DNA of 64,000 nucleotides. It comes from Lepeophtheirus salmonis (taxonomy: Eukaryota; Arthropoda; Copepoda; Siphonostomatoida; Caligidae). Location of the stretch: contig NC_052139.2 in the NCBI RefSeq assembly GCF_016086655.4, positions 23,626,002 to 23,690,001 on the forward strand, written 5' to 3'. A program made the position numbers and the translations under genes. Shown here in pieces: positions 34,741 to 46,739 of this stretch (its first letter is position 1; every line of letters begins with the position of its first letter). Below the pieces are notes generated by a model that did no database searches, had not been told where the DNA came from, and worked only from the letters and a program-made list of their open reading frames with translations.

Positions 34741-35289
34741 TTCACTTCTTGAAAGTGACCAAGGTTATCTTCCTTCCTCCATCCCGAAGGGAAACGTTTT
34801 TAAGGCAGTTGACCAATTAAATTAATTATATTCAATATTGCACTTTATAAGAAGGAAATGTTATCATAATAATAATTTTCAAAATAATGAAAAAAAGAAA
34901 CACAAGAACAGTTTTTTCTTTTCTAAAATCACAAAAGAGTAATTTATTTGAAAAAACATACCCAACCCTCAGAATACTAAAATATACGAACACTCACACA
35001 TAAGTAAGGAACATATTTGGAATGGTAAAATGTTTTTATCCATTGTTATTACCTTTAATTTTCATTTCCAAATAAGGGTATAATTCGAAGTTATACTCTA
35101 AAACAGGAATTAAAAAAAGATTTTAGATTCCAAACCTAGAGCAATTGAGATTGATTAAAGATCAATTGTCGTGCTCTATGGCTTAAATAGCAATAGAATT
35201 TTTTTGTTTTAGCAGGCAGGCTTTCTAAACGCGGAATTTATGACTCAAATTTGAGGTTTGAGTACATTTTCAATTCCTCTCCTTCCACA

Positions 35290-36130
35290 TATTTTCAAAA
35301 TTCCCTTATAGCTATTTTGACAGTTAAGAGTCCCCTATTAAGCTTGCTATTTTTAGTTTGAGCAGAATTGAGGCATCTTTTGACGGCCCTCACTTCTGCT
35401 CGACTAGTTGTTCTGCAAATACCCCAACATCCCTCGCATCCAAAGGTTGCTATTGGACATAGTGATATAGGAGAGTCCAAATTCTTAGAGTATACTATAG
35501 ACTCTTGGAAGATTTTTCATACTTTTCAGTCGGCTTAACCGCAGTAAAGTACAATTTCTTGAAATAAGACCGCAGAACCCGGTGTAGAGGCCCTAATACT
35601 AATTTATAGCTCTTAAAAATAGCTTTACTCTTTTGATGTGTGAATGCTGTGGGAACGATGATTATCTTTCGACACGGTAATACATTGGTTTAATTCCCTG
35701 TAAGAAATAGAAAACCCCAAAAAATCAAATTGGTTGCAAATCTAATTTTCTCAAGAATTATCTTGAGGTCATGGCCCTTTTTCTCTTATGAAATGTACTT
35801 CCAAATGCTGAATTTGCTCTTTTTCGGTACTGATGGCTGCAAGTATGTCATCTATATAGATGAATATCCAGACAAACCTCGGACGATCTCATCAAGGAAC
35901 TGTTGGAAATTATGTTTTGCATTTCGATGTATACAAATAATCCAAATGGGGGTAATGATGTAGTTTTCTTGCAATTCTGCCGACATTTGAATCTGATAAC
36001 AATCCTCATACGGTCTCCATGTTCTGCCTCTTTAAAGAAATATATGTACTGATGAGGCCCAGGAACTCTTAGAGCCACTAACAATGCTAATTTTAAATTA
36101 CAATTTCCATGCTGAGAAATACCACTTGAA
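35290..36130 (-). pseudogene. Ty3/gypsy reverse transcriptase and connection fragment
   Basis: Minus-strand frames give PPFGLFVYI, then NFQQFLDEIVRGLSGYSSIY (RT fingers-palm and the start of the active-site block). Next is a 'LEKIRFATN..IFWGF' block equivalent to 'LxKCxFxxxxIxFLGf', and then GLYTGFCGLISRNCTLL, which matches the connection region 'YRxFIpxfaxlxxPLtxL'. Several stops and frame changes break it. It is adjacent to a mariner copy at 36140 and upstream, on the same strand, of the pol end and LTR at 33.9-34.7 kb. Confidence 0.8.
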
Positions 36131-36134
36131 GTCA

Positions 36135-37190
36135 AGGTTGTATGGAGGACAGAACTTTTTCACGGCCATCCAGAGCTCTGTCGGGCAGCTGTAAGCTTGA
36201 ACACCTCCAGATACACAAGGACTTTCTTATATAGCGTCCTTCTTCATTGTAATCGATATGACAGCGATGTGCACTAAGTGCAAAAAAGACAATGGTGTAG
36301 GCCAATAAAAATGACAATCTCCTATACAACTATCAGAGGAATTACTCACATTTTTTAATGGAGCTGAAGTCCGCTTATATAGACGGTTGTAAACTAAGCT
36401 GTTCTTATGAAAGGGACGCAGAAGAACCAATGAGCGCTAGATGGAATATTCTTCAAGATTGAGGTCTGGGCGCTGTTGCGGTCAGACTCCTTTGATCAGA
36501 AGTACATGTTGGACTGTATCAAATCTTGGGATTTCTTTGTGGGGTTGTGAGGTGCTCCATCTTGTTGGAACACCCAGGGAGAATTGCCAATGATAGGTTT
36601 GATCCAAGGGAGAACTTGTATATCCAGCCTTTTGACGTACTCATCAGCATTCAGCATGTATCTAAAAGGGAGCCAATCAGAATTCATGGCCTTCCTATCA
36701 GATACAACCAGAATGAACATCATCACTGAATTAGAGTGTTTGGTGGTTAAAAGATATAAGTGCTCCTCTGATAAATCCAAAGTGTCATTGCAGAAGACAG
36801 TGTCAACAGTAAAGGTGTTCTCTTCAGAAAAGTTCACAATGAGAATATAAGTTCTCTTGAGGTGGTTCAGGATATTTTTTGAACGCTCTACTCGAACTTT
36901 TCTCTGCTGTTCTGTCAACAAAAGGCGTGGAACAAATACTTTCTTCCGGCCTTTATTTACCCATGGACACTACTTATGGTGACTTGTGCATCTTCTTGGA
37001 GGTTTGAGGTCCTCCCCGACATTCAACAGCGTGATACATTATAAATCGTCTTCCTTGAGTCCACTGGCTTATCCCGGATAGCCTTCCGGGACAATCCCGT
37101 ACGGAAGAGCATTATAATATTCATCCTCTTCTCGTACAGTGTGCTAATTGTGTAGACTGGATCAATGTTTTTCATAGCAATCGATAGCTA
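36135..37190 (-). pseudogene. Mariner-family transposase, long but broken
   Basis: The minus strand opens near 37190 with a helix-turn-helix region (IIMLFRTGLSRKAIRDKPVD). It enters a 141-residue frame at 36921-36496 with NFSEENTFTVDTVFCND (first aspartate region, catalytic Asp apparently changed to Glu), KRLDIQVLPWIKP and PWVFQQDGAPHNPTKKSQDL (second catalytic aspartate intact). After a frame change the sequence gives the 'WPQQRPDLNPEEYSI' third block and then RRCHIDYNEEGRYI at the end. It is one of the most complete mariner copies here, yet several frame changes remain. Confidence 0.85.
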
Positions 37191-37199
37191 ATTATGCGT

Positions 37200-38095
37200 T
37201 ATGCGACAGTGCCCCTCGGAAAATTATAAAAAAATTACAGTTAACCTATCAAAATTCACATAACTGAAATTAGTAAATATTAACAGTTGGCCCGGTATCT
37301 AGGTTTAATAAAAATTGTTCATTTAGCAAAAAAAAAAAAAACTGCTTAGAAAAATGACCATAGCTAGAGGTTTGGGTCTACCGAGTGCTTATTCTAGTTA
37401 AATTCACATTCATATATATACATTTATTATTCCTTTTTAAAATATCTCACCCCAAAGATAGAAAAGGATGCTTACTTCAGATGGAAAAGCTCATAATTAT
37501 AATGAGAAAAAAAGAAGAAAGATCACACTTAACAATTGTTTTTGTTTTGTAAGATTTAAAGATGTTTTTTATCACAAATATTTCAACTCTACCTATGAGC
37601 TAGATCACTCTTCCAGAGGACACAAGCAAATATGTGACTCCTATTTTTGTCATCACACTCGCTAGAATTTGAAGTAGAAGGAAGCAAATTGTTGGTAATT
37701 TTGTTAATCAAGATTTAGTGAATGGGTTTTACTAGTGAAAATTACGAAGGTAATAAGAGCTTTTGAAATGGTTCTACATGTTGCATCAATTACTGCAGAC
37801 ACATATCCATCCAAGCAGGAGGTAGCTTATTTTGGAAAAAACATAACTATTAAATGAATACCTAAATCTGAAAGAAAATTTCTACTTAATTTATTATTTT
37901 TCTCGTCAGCTTTATTTCCCTCTGTTCCTCTACAATATCAAAATTCTATACGTATTAACAGTATCAGCTAAATAAAATATCACCTATGAAATACAAAGCC
38001 CTTCCCTATGATATCTTCAACATTTTTTTTCTACAGTATCAATTGTCTCCTTTTTGACCTACTAAATTTATTAACAGTAGTTTTAATATTTACCA
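37200..38095. other. AT-rich stretch without recognised gene
   Basis: A 65-residue frame at 37468 has no recognisable domain. No RNA gene or element end was seen. Confidence 0.4.
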
Positions 38096-38099
38096 AAAG

Positions 38100-38415
38100 A
38101 CGACTACCCAAAACCTTGGTTAGTTTAAGGGGGTCCATCTATGTTTAAGGGCATTTATAAAGTTCTCTTCTCCTATAATTAACCTGGATTGTCCAGACAT
38201 CCAAATTGAAAGACTTGATCGAAATTCTACTACGAAAATTTTGTGATCAGTAAAGGTTTCTGGACGGTTGAAAGATTGTTTAATTATTTTGAAAATGCTG
38301 AGAGAAACTAAACCAAGGTCTATTCTCGATGTCTGATTTCCATTGCTAAAAGAAAAGGTGTCATCAGGACTTAGAATTTTAAGAGTATCAATGAGATCGA
38401 GTTCCCCAATTAAAC
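38100..38415 (-). pseudogene. Non-LTR retrotransposon endonuclease domain fragment
   Basis: A clean minus-strand stretch reads GELDLIDTLKILSPDDTFSF, then NQTSRIDLGLVSLSIFKIIK and a segment ending TFTDHKIFVVEF. This is the C-terminal half of an apurinic-type (exonuclease-endonuclease-phosphatase) domain. It shows the 'L.D..R...P....fTf', 'SRiD...vS' and 'tDH..v' blocks, the last holding the catalytic Asp-His pair. No RT follows at lower coordinates, so the element is truncated. It may be the same family as the RT fragments elsewhere. Confidence 0.8.
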
Positions 38416-38419
38416 TAAG

Positions 38420-39700
38420 TAAGAAGTGTAAGTTAGCTTATATCCAACTTTATGTATCCTATATAGATACACGGAAGGGAATCACACTTAAAATTATGTA
38501 ACATTGATTGGTAGAAGGCATGACTTCTTATAAGTTGTAAATAAGTATTAGTTAAGGAAAATTATAAGCTATAATTATTAACTTCAATTATATCTTCCAA
38601 GAGTACTCTTCGGACAAAGAACAACACTCCAGTTTCGTAGAACCCAGTAACAAAATGCCTCTAGAAGAGTCTGACCTAGTAAAAAAATAATCAAAATCAT
38701 GAGGAAGAATGAACCAACAAGAAGTTTTATATGTTGAATAACCCTTCGTTACTATGTATCATAAACAAACTATATTACAATTAAGCTTTATAAGTCTTTT
38801 AATTAATGGATGTCTGTCCTTATGACCATTACGTCTTTTGTTTTTTGTGAAAGTGTTTTGAATGTTTTCGTGATTGCAAATATTAATTCTTCTGTACTTG
38901 TCTGGGAGTTTCTCTTTTCTGTGGGGAAAAACTAGAATATGGAGCAGATCATTTTGTAACTGATCCTGATCTTGTACGTGAGGTCATAGTATGTTCTACA
39001 TTTTAGAAGTTATTTTTTCTAAGTCGGTTTCATTCTCTGTTATAGTCGTAGTTACACGTATAACTGTTTCATCATCGACTGAGAGTGAAGGCACCTGTCC
39101 TTGACTTATTTCTGTATTAACTATTTTTCTTTCTCTTATTTTCTGGAGTTCCATCATTATTTTTCTGGTGCAAACAATTATTTTTCTACCACTTTGTCAT
39201 GCTCCCTGGTGAGTAATTTCTTTATTGATTTTCTCCATCATTTGAGTCATATCCCGTTTCGATTCCTTTTCGATTCCCAGAAAGCTAAAAAACTATTTCA
39301 TTAATTTCTTCTAAATCCAAAATAAGAAATTATGAACCTACCACAAGGTAAGTCAGTCATAAGGATTAAATTTTATGCGATTTATGTGACTTGCAGATTG
39401 CAAAATCTTTAGTACAATTAAACAACTTTGTCAAATGTATTGAAGCATTTCTAATAAAATATGAGATTAATGCAGTAGACTTAGTGAATGACCACTATTT
39501 AAATCTCTGGGAACAGGGTTGTATTTTAACTTACATATCTCCTTAAGATTATCACTGAATTCTTGGTTGTTTAAATTGGTTCTAAGGTAAATTTATCAGA
39601 GCATGATACAGAATCAAAGACGGCATAAAGCCCTTTCGACAGACAGATTTTATCCATTTATCCGTTATCTCTTGACTATTATTATGCAAGAAAACAAAGC
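38420..39700. other. AT-rich stretch without recognised gene
   Basis: Nothing supported between the endonuclease remnant and repeat copy 1. Confidence 0.4.
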
Positions 39701-39701
39701 G

Positions 39702-40270
39702 ACTTCGAGAATTTGAGTCCTTTAGATAAATACGTAATGCAGGCTGTTTCGTTCTCTTTGGAAAAGAAGGAAGGTTTATGAAGAGACGAAGACCATTGCT
39801 CTATTGCAATTTCAGATTGCTCCAACTGTACTGAGCTTTACAGTTTTCCTCACACTCTCCAACGTCTCGACCTTTGAATACCTACCCCAATCCTATTAGT
39901 GGGTTGTCGCTCCACAGCCAACCACCTCTTCTTCTGACACATCTTGGATCATAACGAAGTGGAAATCGCTGCTCTTGCCTAGTATTTTGCAAATGCTTGT
40001 CTGTCAATCCAAGAGTCTTGTTCAATATGAGTAGTCCATCATTTTTAATGATATTGTAATTAATAACGGAGAATTAAGTGATTAGCACTCCTTCCATTGG
40101 AACCACTGTCGTGTTTGTTTATTTTTCTTTTCTCTTATTATTTATCATATTGGTGATGGATATTATTTCAGTTTAAAAGAATCTTGCCATTTTTTCCATT
40201 TAGAAACTTTTCCTTTTTTTTATCTTGCCATTTTTTTTGCTACCATTTTTTCCGTTCCCATTTTTCCTGA
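39702..40270 (+). repeat. Three-copy repeat, copy 1
   Basis: About 570 bp starting ACTTCGAGAATTTGAGTC. It contains AACCACCTCTTCTTCTGACA and ends in repeated CTTGCCATTTTTT-like units. It is nearly identical to 56922-57450 (same orientation) and 54560-55141 (inverted). The central part is less AT-rich than its surroundings. I see no conserved long frame. Class unknown. Confidence 0.9.
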
Positions 40271-40274
40271 CGCC

Positions 40275-41028
40275 CCCAATTTCTATCATCATAAATAAAA
40301 TATTATCTAAGTTACAAAAATAATCGTAGTGGATTTACATTCAAGTCGGAATTCCATTTTTTCTTTGTTTCAGGATATGTATCCAAATTGCAATTTTCTA
40401 GACTTAAATGTCTCCCAAGTTAATAGAAATACAAGGTTATACCATAAAGCGTGTACGACTGATGTTTGACTTCCACCACACTTTTTAATATTTACATCAT
40501 AGGGTATAAGTGGTTGCGTGTTTTGTCAAAATGAGTCTTTTTTACCCAGTAGTCGGTACGATACATCTAATTCAAAATTCTAGCAAGCCCGATCACATGA
40601 TGGTCTAACCTTGTATTTTTATTAACCTTGAATGAATCTAATGTCAATTTACTATATAAAAATATAATAAAATCGCATTTCATTTGGTAACGCAATGGTC
40701 TTTTTAATTCATAATAATACATATTTTATAATGCTTGCCCGCACAGACGGGGTCAAAACATTAAGAAGTAATAACATTGACCATTTTTGAACCTGATAAC
40801 TTTAACGACACTACGTTTTCTAATATATATATTTATTTTTTTTCAGCATCATCTAAAACCAAAAAATTGGGAACCCGTTCAAAATTATTTTTTTTAAAAG
40901 TAGTACGAACATATCAAAGAGTCCAATCAGATGGTCGCCTAATTTAAACCTCGATAACTTTTTAAGATTTTTATCAAATAAAGACAAATGAAATATTCTC
41001 GTCATTTGACGATACGTAGTTCAACTTA
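40275..41028. other. AT-rich stretch without recognised gene
   Basis: No supported feature. Confidence 0.4.
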
Positions 41029-41032
41029 GCAA

Positions 41033-41336
41033 ATGCCGTCATCATATGAGGAGATAAAAAATAAGTGGAACGAATTTCGAAGTCCGCCGTAAACATAATT
41101 TGGTTAATAGGTACTGGTAAAAATTCAACATTTTGATACTTAAAATTTACGGACTGTTCAGCGTATCCGTAAAAAGCTAGAGGACACCTGGGATGTTGAT
41201 GTTACCATAAAGAGGGCACCCAAGGAGGAGGGCGCCGACAGGAAGGTCAGGGACACAGACTTTGTCGACAAGAAAAAATGGTTGAAAAACCCTACCTATG
41301 TCCATGAAAAGCCATTGCGAAAATCTATATACCATT
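41033..41336 (+). pseudogene. Mariner-family transposase DNA-binding domain fragment
   Basis: The segment starts MPSSYEEIKNKWNEFRS, then after frame changes reads LRTVQRIRKKLEDTWDVDVT and KRAPKEEGADRKVRDTDFVD. This is the N-terminal helix-turn-helix plus the basic linker ('R..T..d.dfv') of a mariner lineage. It ends in the 'NPTysMRK'-like block (NPTYVHEKPLRKS). The catalytic domain is missing. Confidence 0.75.
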
Positions 41337-41339
41337 TTT

Positions 41340-43830
41340 TTTTTGAGAAAACAATAAACTGTGTATTATTTAAGGTTAAGGAAAACAAGATAAATGGGCA
41401 AGATCTTGAAGAAAGAAATCCAACAGGCTAATATAGATACAAGCGATAATTTAAAAATTGAAAGTTTAAAAGTAGCCCGGGATGCTGTGGTTTTTCTGAT
41501 GAAAATAATTTCTTTAAATATTGATAATTGGTCAATTAAAGAACAGCAAATGGATATTTTGTTGCAAAGCCAAATATTATACTGAAAATTATGAATCAAA
41601 TATTCCCTAGAATAAATGGGCATAGTGTATTAGATTAATCATACTGAAGAACAGCCACTTATGCCTCCCCACATGTTTGAAACGGGTCTAAAGGTCAATA
41701 CAGAAGCTAGCTGGATGTTATGGATGAATTGGTCTGCCCTGGAAAAAGGGGTGACTGGATTCAAATTTTATCAACAAAACTATCAAAGATGTCAAATGGC
41801 AAAATTATCTTTAGTGGTTAACCGAAAAGTCAACTGTTATGACGTCGTAACAAAGGATTTTGAGACTCAGAGTTAAAGGCCACAAATCAGACTATTTTTA
41901 GAAATTATATTTAATCTACCATGTGACAGACATCCCCATAGCACCAATTTCAGCCTGATGGACTCCATTAATATTTGGCTAAAATATTTAAAATAGATGG
42001 TCAATAGCCTGCGGCCTAAAAATATTAAGTTATTGATAGCTAATTTGATTATATCGAATGAATTGCTAAATTAAATATATTATTTATTAAAGTTTTGAAA
42101 ATTCAATAAAATAGGAAGTTAAAAAATGTATATTTTGTGTTGTTTTTTGTATAAAAATATTTTGGCGACAATTTGATCCCCGCTCCCTGTAGTTATCTTA
42201 AAAATAGCCAGAGTATTCGTCTGCTTAAAAAATCCTGAGATACTTGTGCTCAGTTTCTAATTTTATGAGCGCACTCCCGCTCCCACTTGTTTTTTAAGAC
42301 AATGAGACAAGATTCAAACATTAGTGGTGCTCATTTCATCGCTTGTATTTGAACTTGACAAATCTTTATGTAGATATATTTCAAAAAATTTCAAATTCAA
42401 TTTCTTACCCTTTCAACCCGGATTTATCTAATAGATAATTGTAAAAAGATATTTTGATACCAAAATAATGTATCTAGCTTCAATATTAAGGAAGTTATGA
42501 CCAATTGATTATCGAAATTTCACGCCTTTTTTTCGTTATGTTAAATCTGTTAAACCTACACCAAAATCTGTAATCTAATAAAATAGGATATTTTAATAAA
42601 ACATCACAACTTTCTTAAACATCTAGGGAATTGAATTAAATTTTCATGAATTACAGAGTACAGTATTGTGGAAAAGTTAATAATTTTAAACACCTGCAAT
42701 TGAATTATATAATATCAAATTCGAGTATATGAATATTTTTCCACGCCCTCTAGATAATTAATGATATTTATTGAAGAAAAAAAAGAGAAGTTATAAATGA
42801 ATACAAAGTACTTTCATATTTCGCAGTAGTAAAGATTGAAAATGCTGTGTCGGGTTGCAATGGATGTAAGTCGCAAACACAAACGCAAAATATAAGCGTT
42901 ACTGGGTCACCACTCGTCAGTGAATGTAAGTGCAACTGACACTAAATGGGTGTGTAATATAATTCAATAAATTTAAGAACAAAGAACTGCAAAAAACCGC
43001 CGTAGCTGGAGAGTTATTAATCACCAATTAATGTGTGACATAGTGGACAGGGTGTTTGAGTGCATGAGGTAGTGGTACTGGTAAATTGCTTCAAAGGCAG
43101 GTCATTGATTTGAATCATATAAAAAATGCATTTTGATCTATCAGTTGAAATATATTTTATTTTTAAAAGTGACCAAATAAATGAAAGAGTAATTGATGCA
43201 GCTGTCCCAATTCATGAATGAGATTTGCATTTCCGGGCCGTTGTCTAGGTGTTTGATATGAAGAAAATATAGCGGAAAGAGGCTGGAAGTATTTATTCTC
43301 TTCTATTAATCTTATATATATATATATAATACAATATGTGTGTGTCTTTTATGGGTGCCCACACTGTTGGCCCTAGGTAGCTGAAACTTTGCACGGGTGC
43401 TTCTTTTTGAACCTAGTCAGTAAAAGACTTGGGTGCCAATTTTCGGGGGAGGTGGGTAATTCTATCCCAGTTCAGGGAAATCTCTTTGAGTTTGGGAGTT
43501 GGGTTATAAATCAAAAATTGACTGTCGTCTTAAAAAAGCAACTATATGAATAGAAAGTTTTCTAAATTTATTCAAAATCAAAAAAGTTATGGGTACAAAA
43601 AGAAATCGATGAAAATTACACTTTTTTTACAGGTAGAAAAAAATGAATTTTCAATGGAATAGTGGATTCGTAGATAAAGTAAAGTTTCAAGAAATGTGTT
43701 TAAAAACTCATTTGCATATAAATTCGACACGTAAAAATGCATGTTTAACTGAAATATATGTCCTTTTCTAAATAATTTATCAACTTTTTTCACTTTTTTT
43801 TTTTTATTAAACGTCAATTTTCCATTTTTA
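41340..43830. other. AT-rich stretch without recognised gene
   Basis: Plus frames at 41394 and 41661 have no recognisable domain. A (TA)n microsatellite lies at about 43314-43330. A less AT-rich patch at 43340-43500 resembles dispersed-repeat sequence but has no partner I can see. Confidence 0.4.
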
Positions 43831-43835
43831 TGAAG

Positions 43836-44014
43836 AAATGCCACAAAACTATGCTTTTGAACTTCCTTTTGACTCATTTCCCATTCTTCTTGAGCACCCT
43901 GATGTTCCAAACTGTCCTCACGGTCACGCCGACAATGTCTAAAATTATTTTTGGATCAACATCTGCATCGAGAAGATTAGAAACCATTTGCCCTTTTGAT
44001 TCCTGTTCACTCAT
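43836..44014 (-). pseudogene. Mariner-family transposase N-terminal HTH fragment
   Basis: The minus frame starts MSEQESKGQMVSNLLDADVD, continues PKIILDIVGVTVRTVWNIRV and then KKNGK. This is a typical first helix-turn-helix of mariner transposases ('...iiknLLdaGv....I...vgvs..TVyrir..kk.Gk'). A stop follows KKNGK, and the rest of the protein is absent. The longer shadow frame at 43587-43910 is not part of it. Confidence 0.7.
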
Positions 44015-44039
44015 TTTTTGTCCGATTTTCATCAAATCA

Positions 44040-45100
44040 AAACGATGCGCAAGAAAAACAACACATGTATCGGAACATTGCTCGAGATATCAATTGAAAC
44101 CTTAATTATCACTAAAAAAATTAATATTAACGACGTGGAAAAAATCCTTGTCATACTCTATATATTTCCTTCATCTAACAGAACAATTAACAAAACGTCA
44201 TGACAGTTAAGCTCACCACTCTTCTACAACATTCTTTAAATTGTCAAGATTAACATGCTATTTTTGAAAAATGTGAAACTTTTAGAATATAAATATGCGT
44301 AAAAAAAACTAATCATACCTAGATATTAAGGGATGATAAATAAAATGTCATATTTTAAGAGTTTAATAGACAGTTTTCGTAGTCCAAAATTACAAATTGG
44401 TACAATAGGGTGTTTTGATTTGGCATAAATGAAGACTGAAATTATATTTAATAATAATACATTTGACACTTGGTATCAAAAAACGAGATTTGAGTTGTAA
44501 AAATGAAGAAAACATCAAAATAAATGCGCGTAATACGCGATACCAAAAGACAATATTGCTATATAAGCAGTATGTTTGGAACTAAAATACTCATATAATG
44601 AGGCAAATTAGAGAAAAAAAAATTATTTGATGTTCAAAAATACATGTTTTATCTATAATACTTAAAAAAATTAAAATCCTGTAACTTGATTCAAATCGAT
44701 AATTTTAAAGAAACAACATCAAAATTTTCTTTTTTTCGACATCTTACAGACTTTCAAATCAAAACACGTCCAGGAAGGACCATTTTTTTGGACGTTAGAT
44801 GGTTATTTTCTTGTTTAGAGGGAAAAATGCAAAATTAAAATATCAGGTGATACCAAATTCCCAACTTTTGTTATTTCGGTACAGTCTTATATACATACAG
44901 GGGCGTAATTGGGTGAGGGGGAACATGTCCGTTCCGGATATGTTGTTACCCAAAATCCTCCTCCGAGATTTACACATTTATATGGTGGTAATCCATCACC
45001 GCTGTAAAAAATTCTTATTGCAGCCTTGATATATTTTTATATACATAACATGCGTATGCAGAGACAATAAATATTTTTTTAACATTTTACCCAATAATTT
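44040..45100. other. AT-rich stretch without recognised gene
   Basis: No supported feature. If the MADF/BESS fragment to the right is a real gene, its 5' exons should lie here or further left, but I cannot identify them. Confidence 0.4.
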
Positions 45101-45104
45101 GTAG

Positions 45105-45221
45105 TATACTTGATGATTGTCAGGAGAAGTGGAAAAGCATAAGGGATAAAATTGTCAGAGAATGTAAACAGTGTACGGGAGGAAGGAGCGCGGATGCTGG
45201 GCCATTGTTTAGACTTGCATA
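45105..45221 (+). pseudogene. MADF-domain exon or remnant
   Basis: The frame reads DDCQEKWKSIRDKIVRECKQ and then GGRSADAGPLFRLA before a stop. MADF domains (Myb/SANT-like DNA-binding, in regulators such as Adf-1) carry exactly such a 'C...W..LRd.y.re' helix in their middle. A plausible splice acceptor (TTTGTAG) precedes it. The expected final 'L.FL' helix can be read one base out of frame (PFFLL). This suggests a small deletion, a sequencing error, or an intron I have not placed. Confidence 0.5.
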
Positions 45222-45519
45222 GCCCTTTTTCCTCTTATGAAGTTCTTGAGAAATTCTATAATCTATAGACAGTTATTCATTATTACTCTTTTCTTTTAAA
45301 ACTATCTAACAAAATATTATATTTAAAACTTTTAGTAATTTCCTGGAAGAAAATACTCCTGAATCGACAAACGAATTGTAGATTGAAGAAATTCAACACT
45401 TGGATTATATTAAAATTCGTTTTAACAGTGTAATAATTCATCAATTCATTATTTAAATGCTAAATTTTCTGTCATTGATTTTTAGGGCAAACCTCATTTA
45501 AGCCCTCCATTCAACTAAG

Positions 45520-45794
45520 TTCTACAAGAATTCCTAAAAAATGGCAAAAAAGAGGTGTCAAATGACACTTTTATAATATTAGATTATATGTCGAGGTTGG
45601 AAGAGAGATGTAGCGATGAAGAGATAGATAGACGAAAATTGCTTAATAATATCAAGTGTGATTCATATGTAATTTTCGGCCAACATGTGGCTGCCACACT
45701 GAAACGTCTTTCCGCTATTCAAAAGCTTAGAACCATTAATAAAATAAACAATTTATTATTTGAGACTGAATTGCAAGATGAAAATCGCTCATAA
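45520..45794 (+). pseudogene. BESS-motif C-terminal exon of MADF-like gene
   Basis: The open frame contains ILDYMSRLEERCSDEEIDRR and then SYVIFGQHVAATLKRLSAIQ, followed by KINNLLFETEL. The second block fits a BESS motif ('D..Fg..va..L..l....r...k..I..lL.e'), the protein-interaction tail that commonly follows a MADF domain. The domain order with 45105-45221 is right. A possible acceptor is the AG at 45518-45519; the stronger-looking AG at 45484-45485 would leave an in-frame stop at 45516. It could be a real small transcription-factor-like gene with missing 5' exons, or a decayed copy. Confidence 0.5.
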
Positions 45795-45799
45795 TCTTT

Positions 45800-46425
45800 T
45801 AAAGAGAAATTAAAGTTAGAACAAATTATGTCTTGAAAACTTTATAATTTTTCAAACATTAGGTAACCTTATATGAGTCCGAGTCCTCATGCTCCAGCTT
45901 CCGAGTCCAAGTTATCATGCTTGGGGTAATTGGGAAAATAAGCAATGTCCAGATCTACCTGTAGTCTTGTCATGTCAAAAAAAATATTAAACTTAAATGT
46001 GAACTGATGAATGAGGCAGGGGATTGTCTACTCGTCAATTTCAGAACAAAAAGGCATTTTGTAGGATTGGTCGCACAAAAAGACGACACAGGGGCCAAAA
46101 TTAAGTTACTACGAAAAGAATGAGGTATATAGTTTAGTTTTCTTTCTCCCTGCAATAGAGGACAACTCCTGGATAAATTTTGATCACATCGTTAAACATC
46201 CAAGTCCTCACATGGACAACAGAGGGAGATACCATTTCTCCAATCAAGTCCAGAGAGAGTGAATTGGACTGATAATCATTACAAATATTCCGCATGTTTG
46301 TTACTTTTCCATGATTTTTGATATTCAGATATGATTGTATATTTTCGATATGTCTATTACATCGGTCAATAAGTTCCGGGTCTAACTGCTAGATGGTACC
46401 ACTAACAAAATATTTTTCGGAAGTA
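45800..46425. other. Stretch without recognised gene
   Basis: No supported coding frame. Confidence 0.4.
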
Positions 46426-46429
46426 AAAA

Positions 46430-46736
46430 CATTTACAAGGCTACTGTCAAAATTTCATGACGTTCGGTTAATTATTTGTCGAGTTACAGTGATATAAGTA
46501 ACGCTACTTTTTGGGATTCTTAAAAACGATGGATTCAAAGCAATTTCGTGTATTATTCACAAATCTATCCTCTTTTTTATTATGGGGAAATACACCGTTC
46601 AAGCACAAGCTTGGCTTGAAAAATGTTATCCCGACTCTAGGTATATTTGGGTGTGAAAAATTTGTATTTTCTACGACTATGAGAAAATATCCTTTTTATG
46701 GATTCGATCATTAACCCCAGTTTAAAAGTTTAATAA
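46430..46736 (+). pseudogene. Mariner (DD34D-type) transposase N-terminal fragment
   Basis: The frame starts MDSKQFRVL. After a one-base shift it reads MGKYTVQAQAWLEKCYPDSR. Together they match the first helix-turn-helix of Mos1/Hsmar-like transposases ('..F R.li.h.f..gknt.qA...ld..yp'). Upstream, 46440-46500 has a TACTGTCAAAATTTCATGAC-like stretch that could be the terminal inverted repeat and 5' untranslated part. Nothing of the catalytic domain follows. Confidence 0.65.
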
Positions 46737-46739
46737 AAC

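Noticed and set aside
43314..43330. (TA)n run as a possible origin or regulatory site
   Set aside because: An ordinary microsatellite; similar runs occur at about 11550 and elsewhere.
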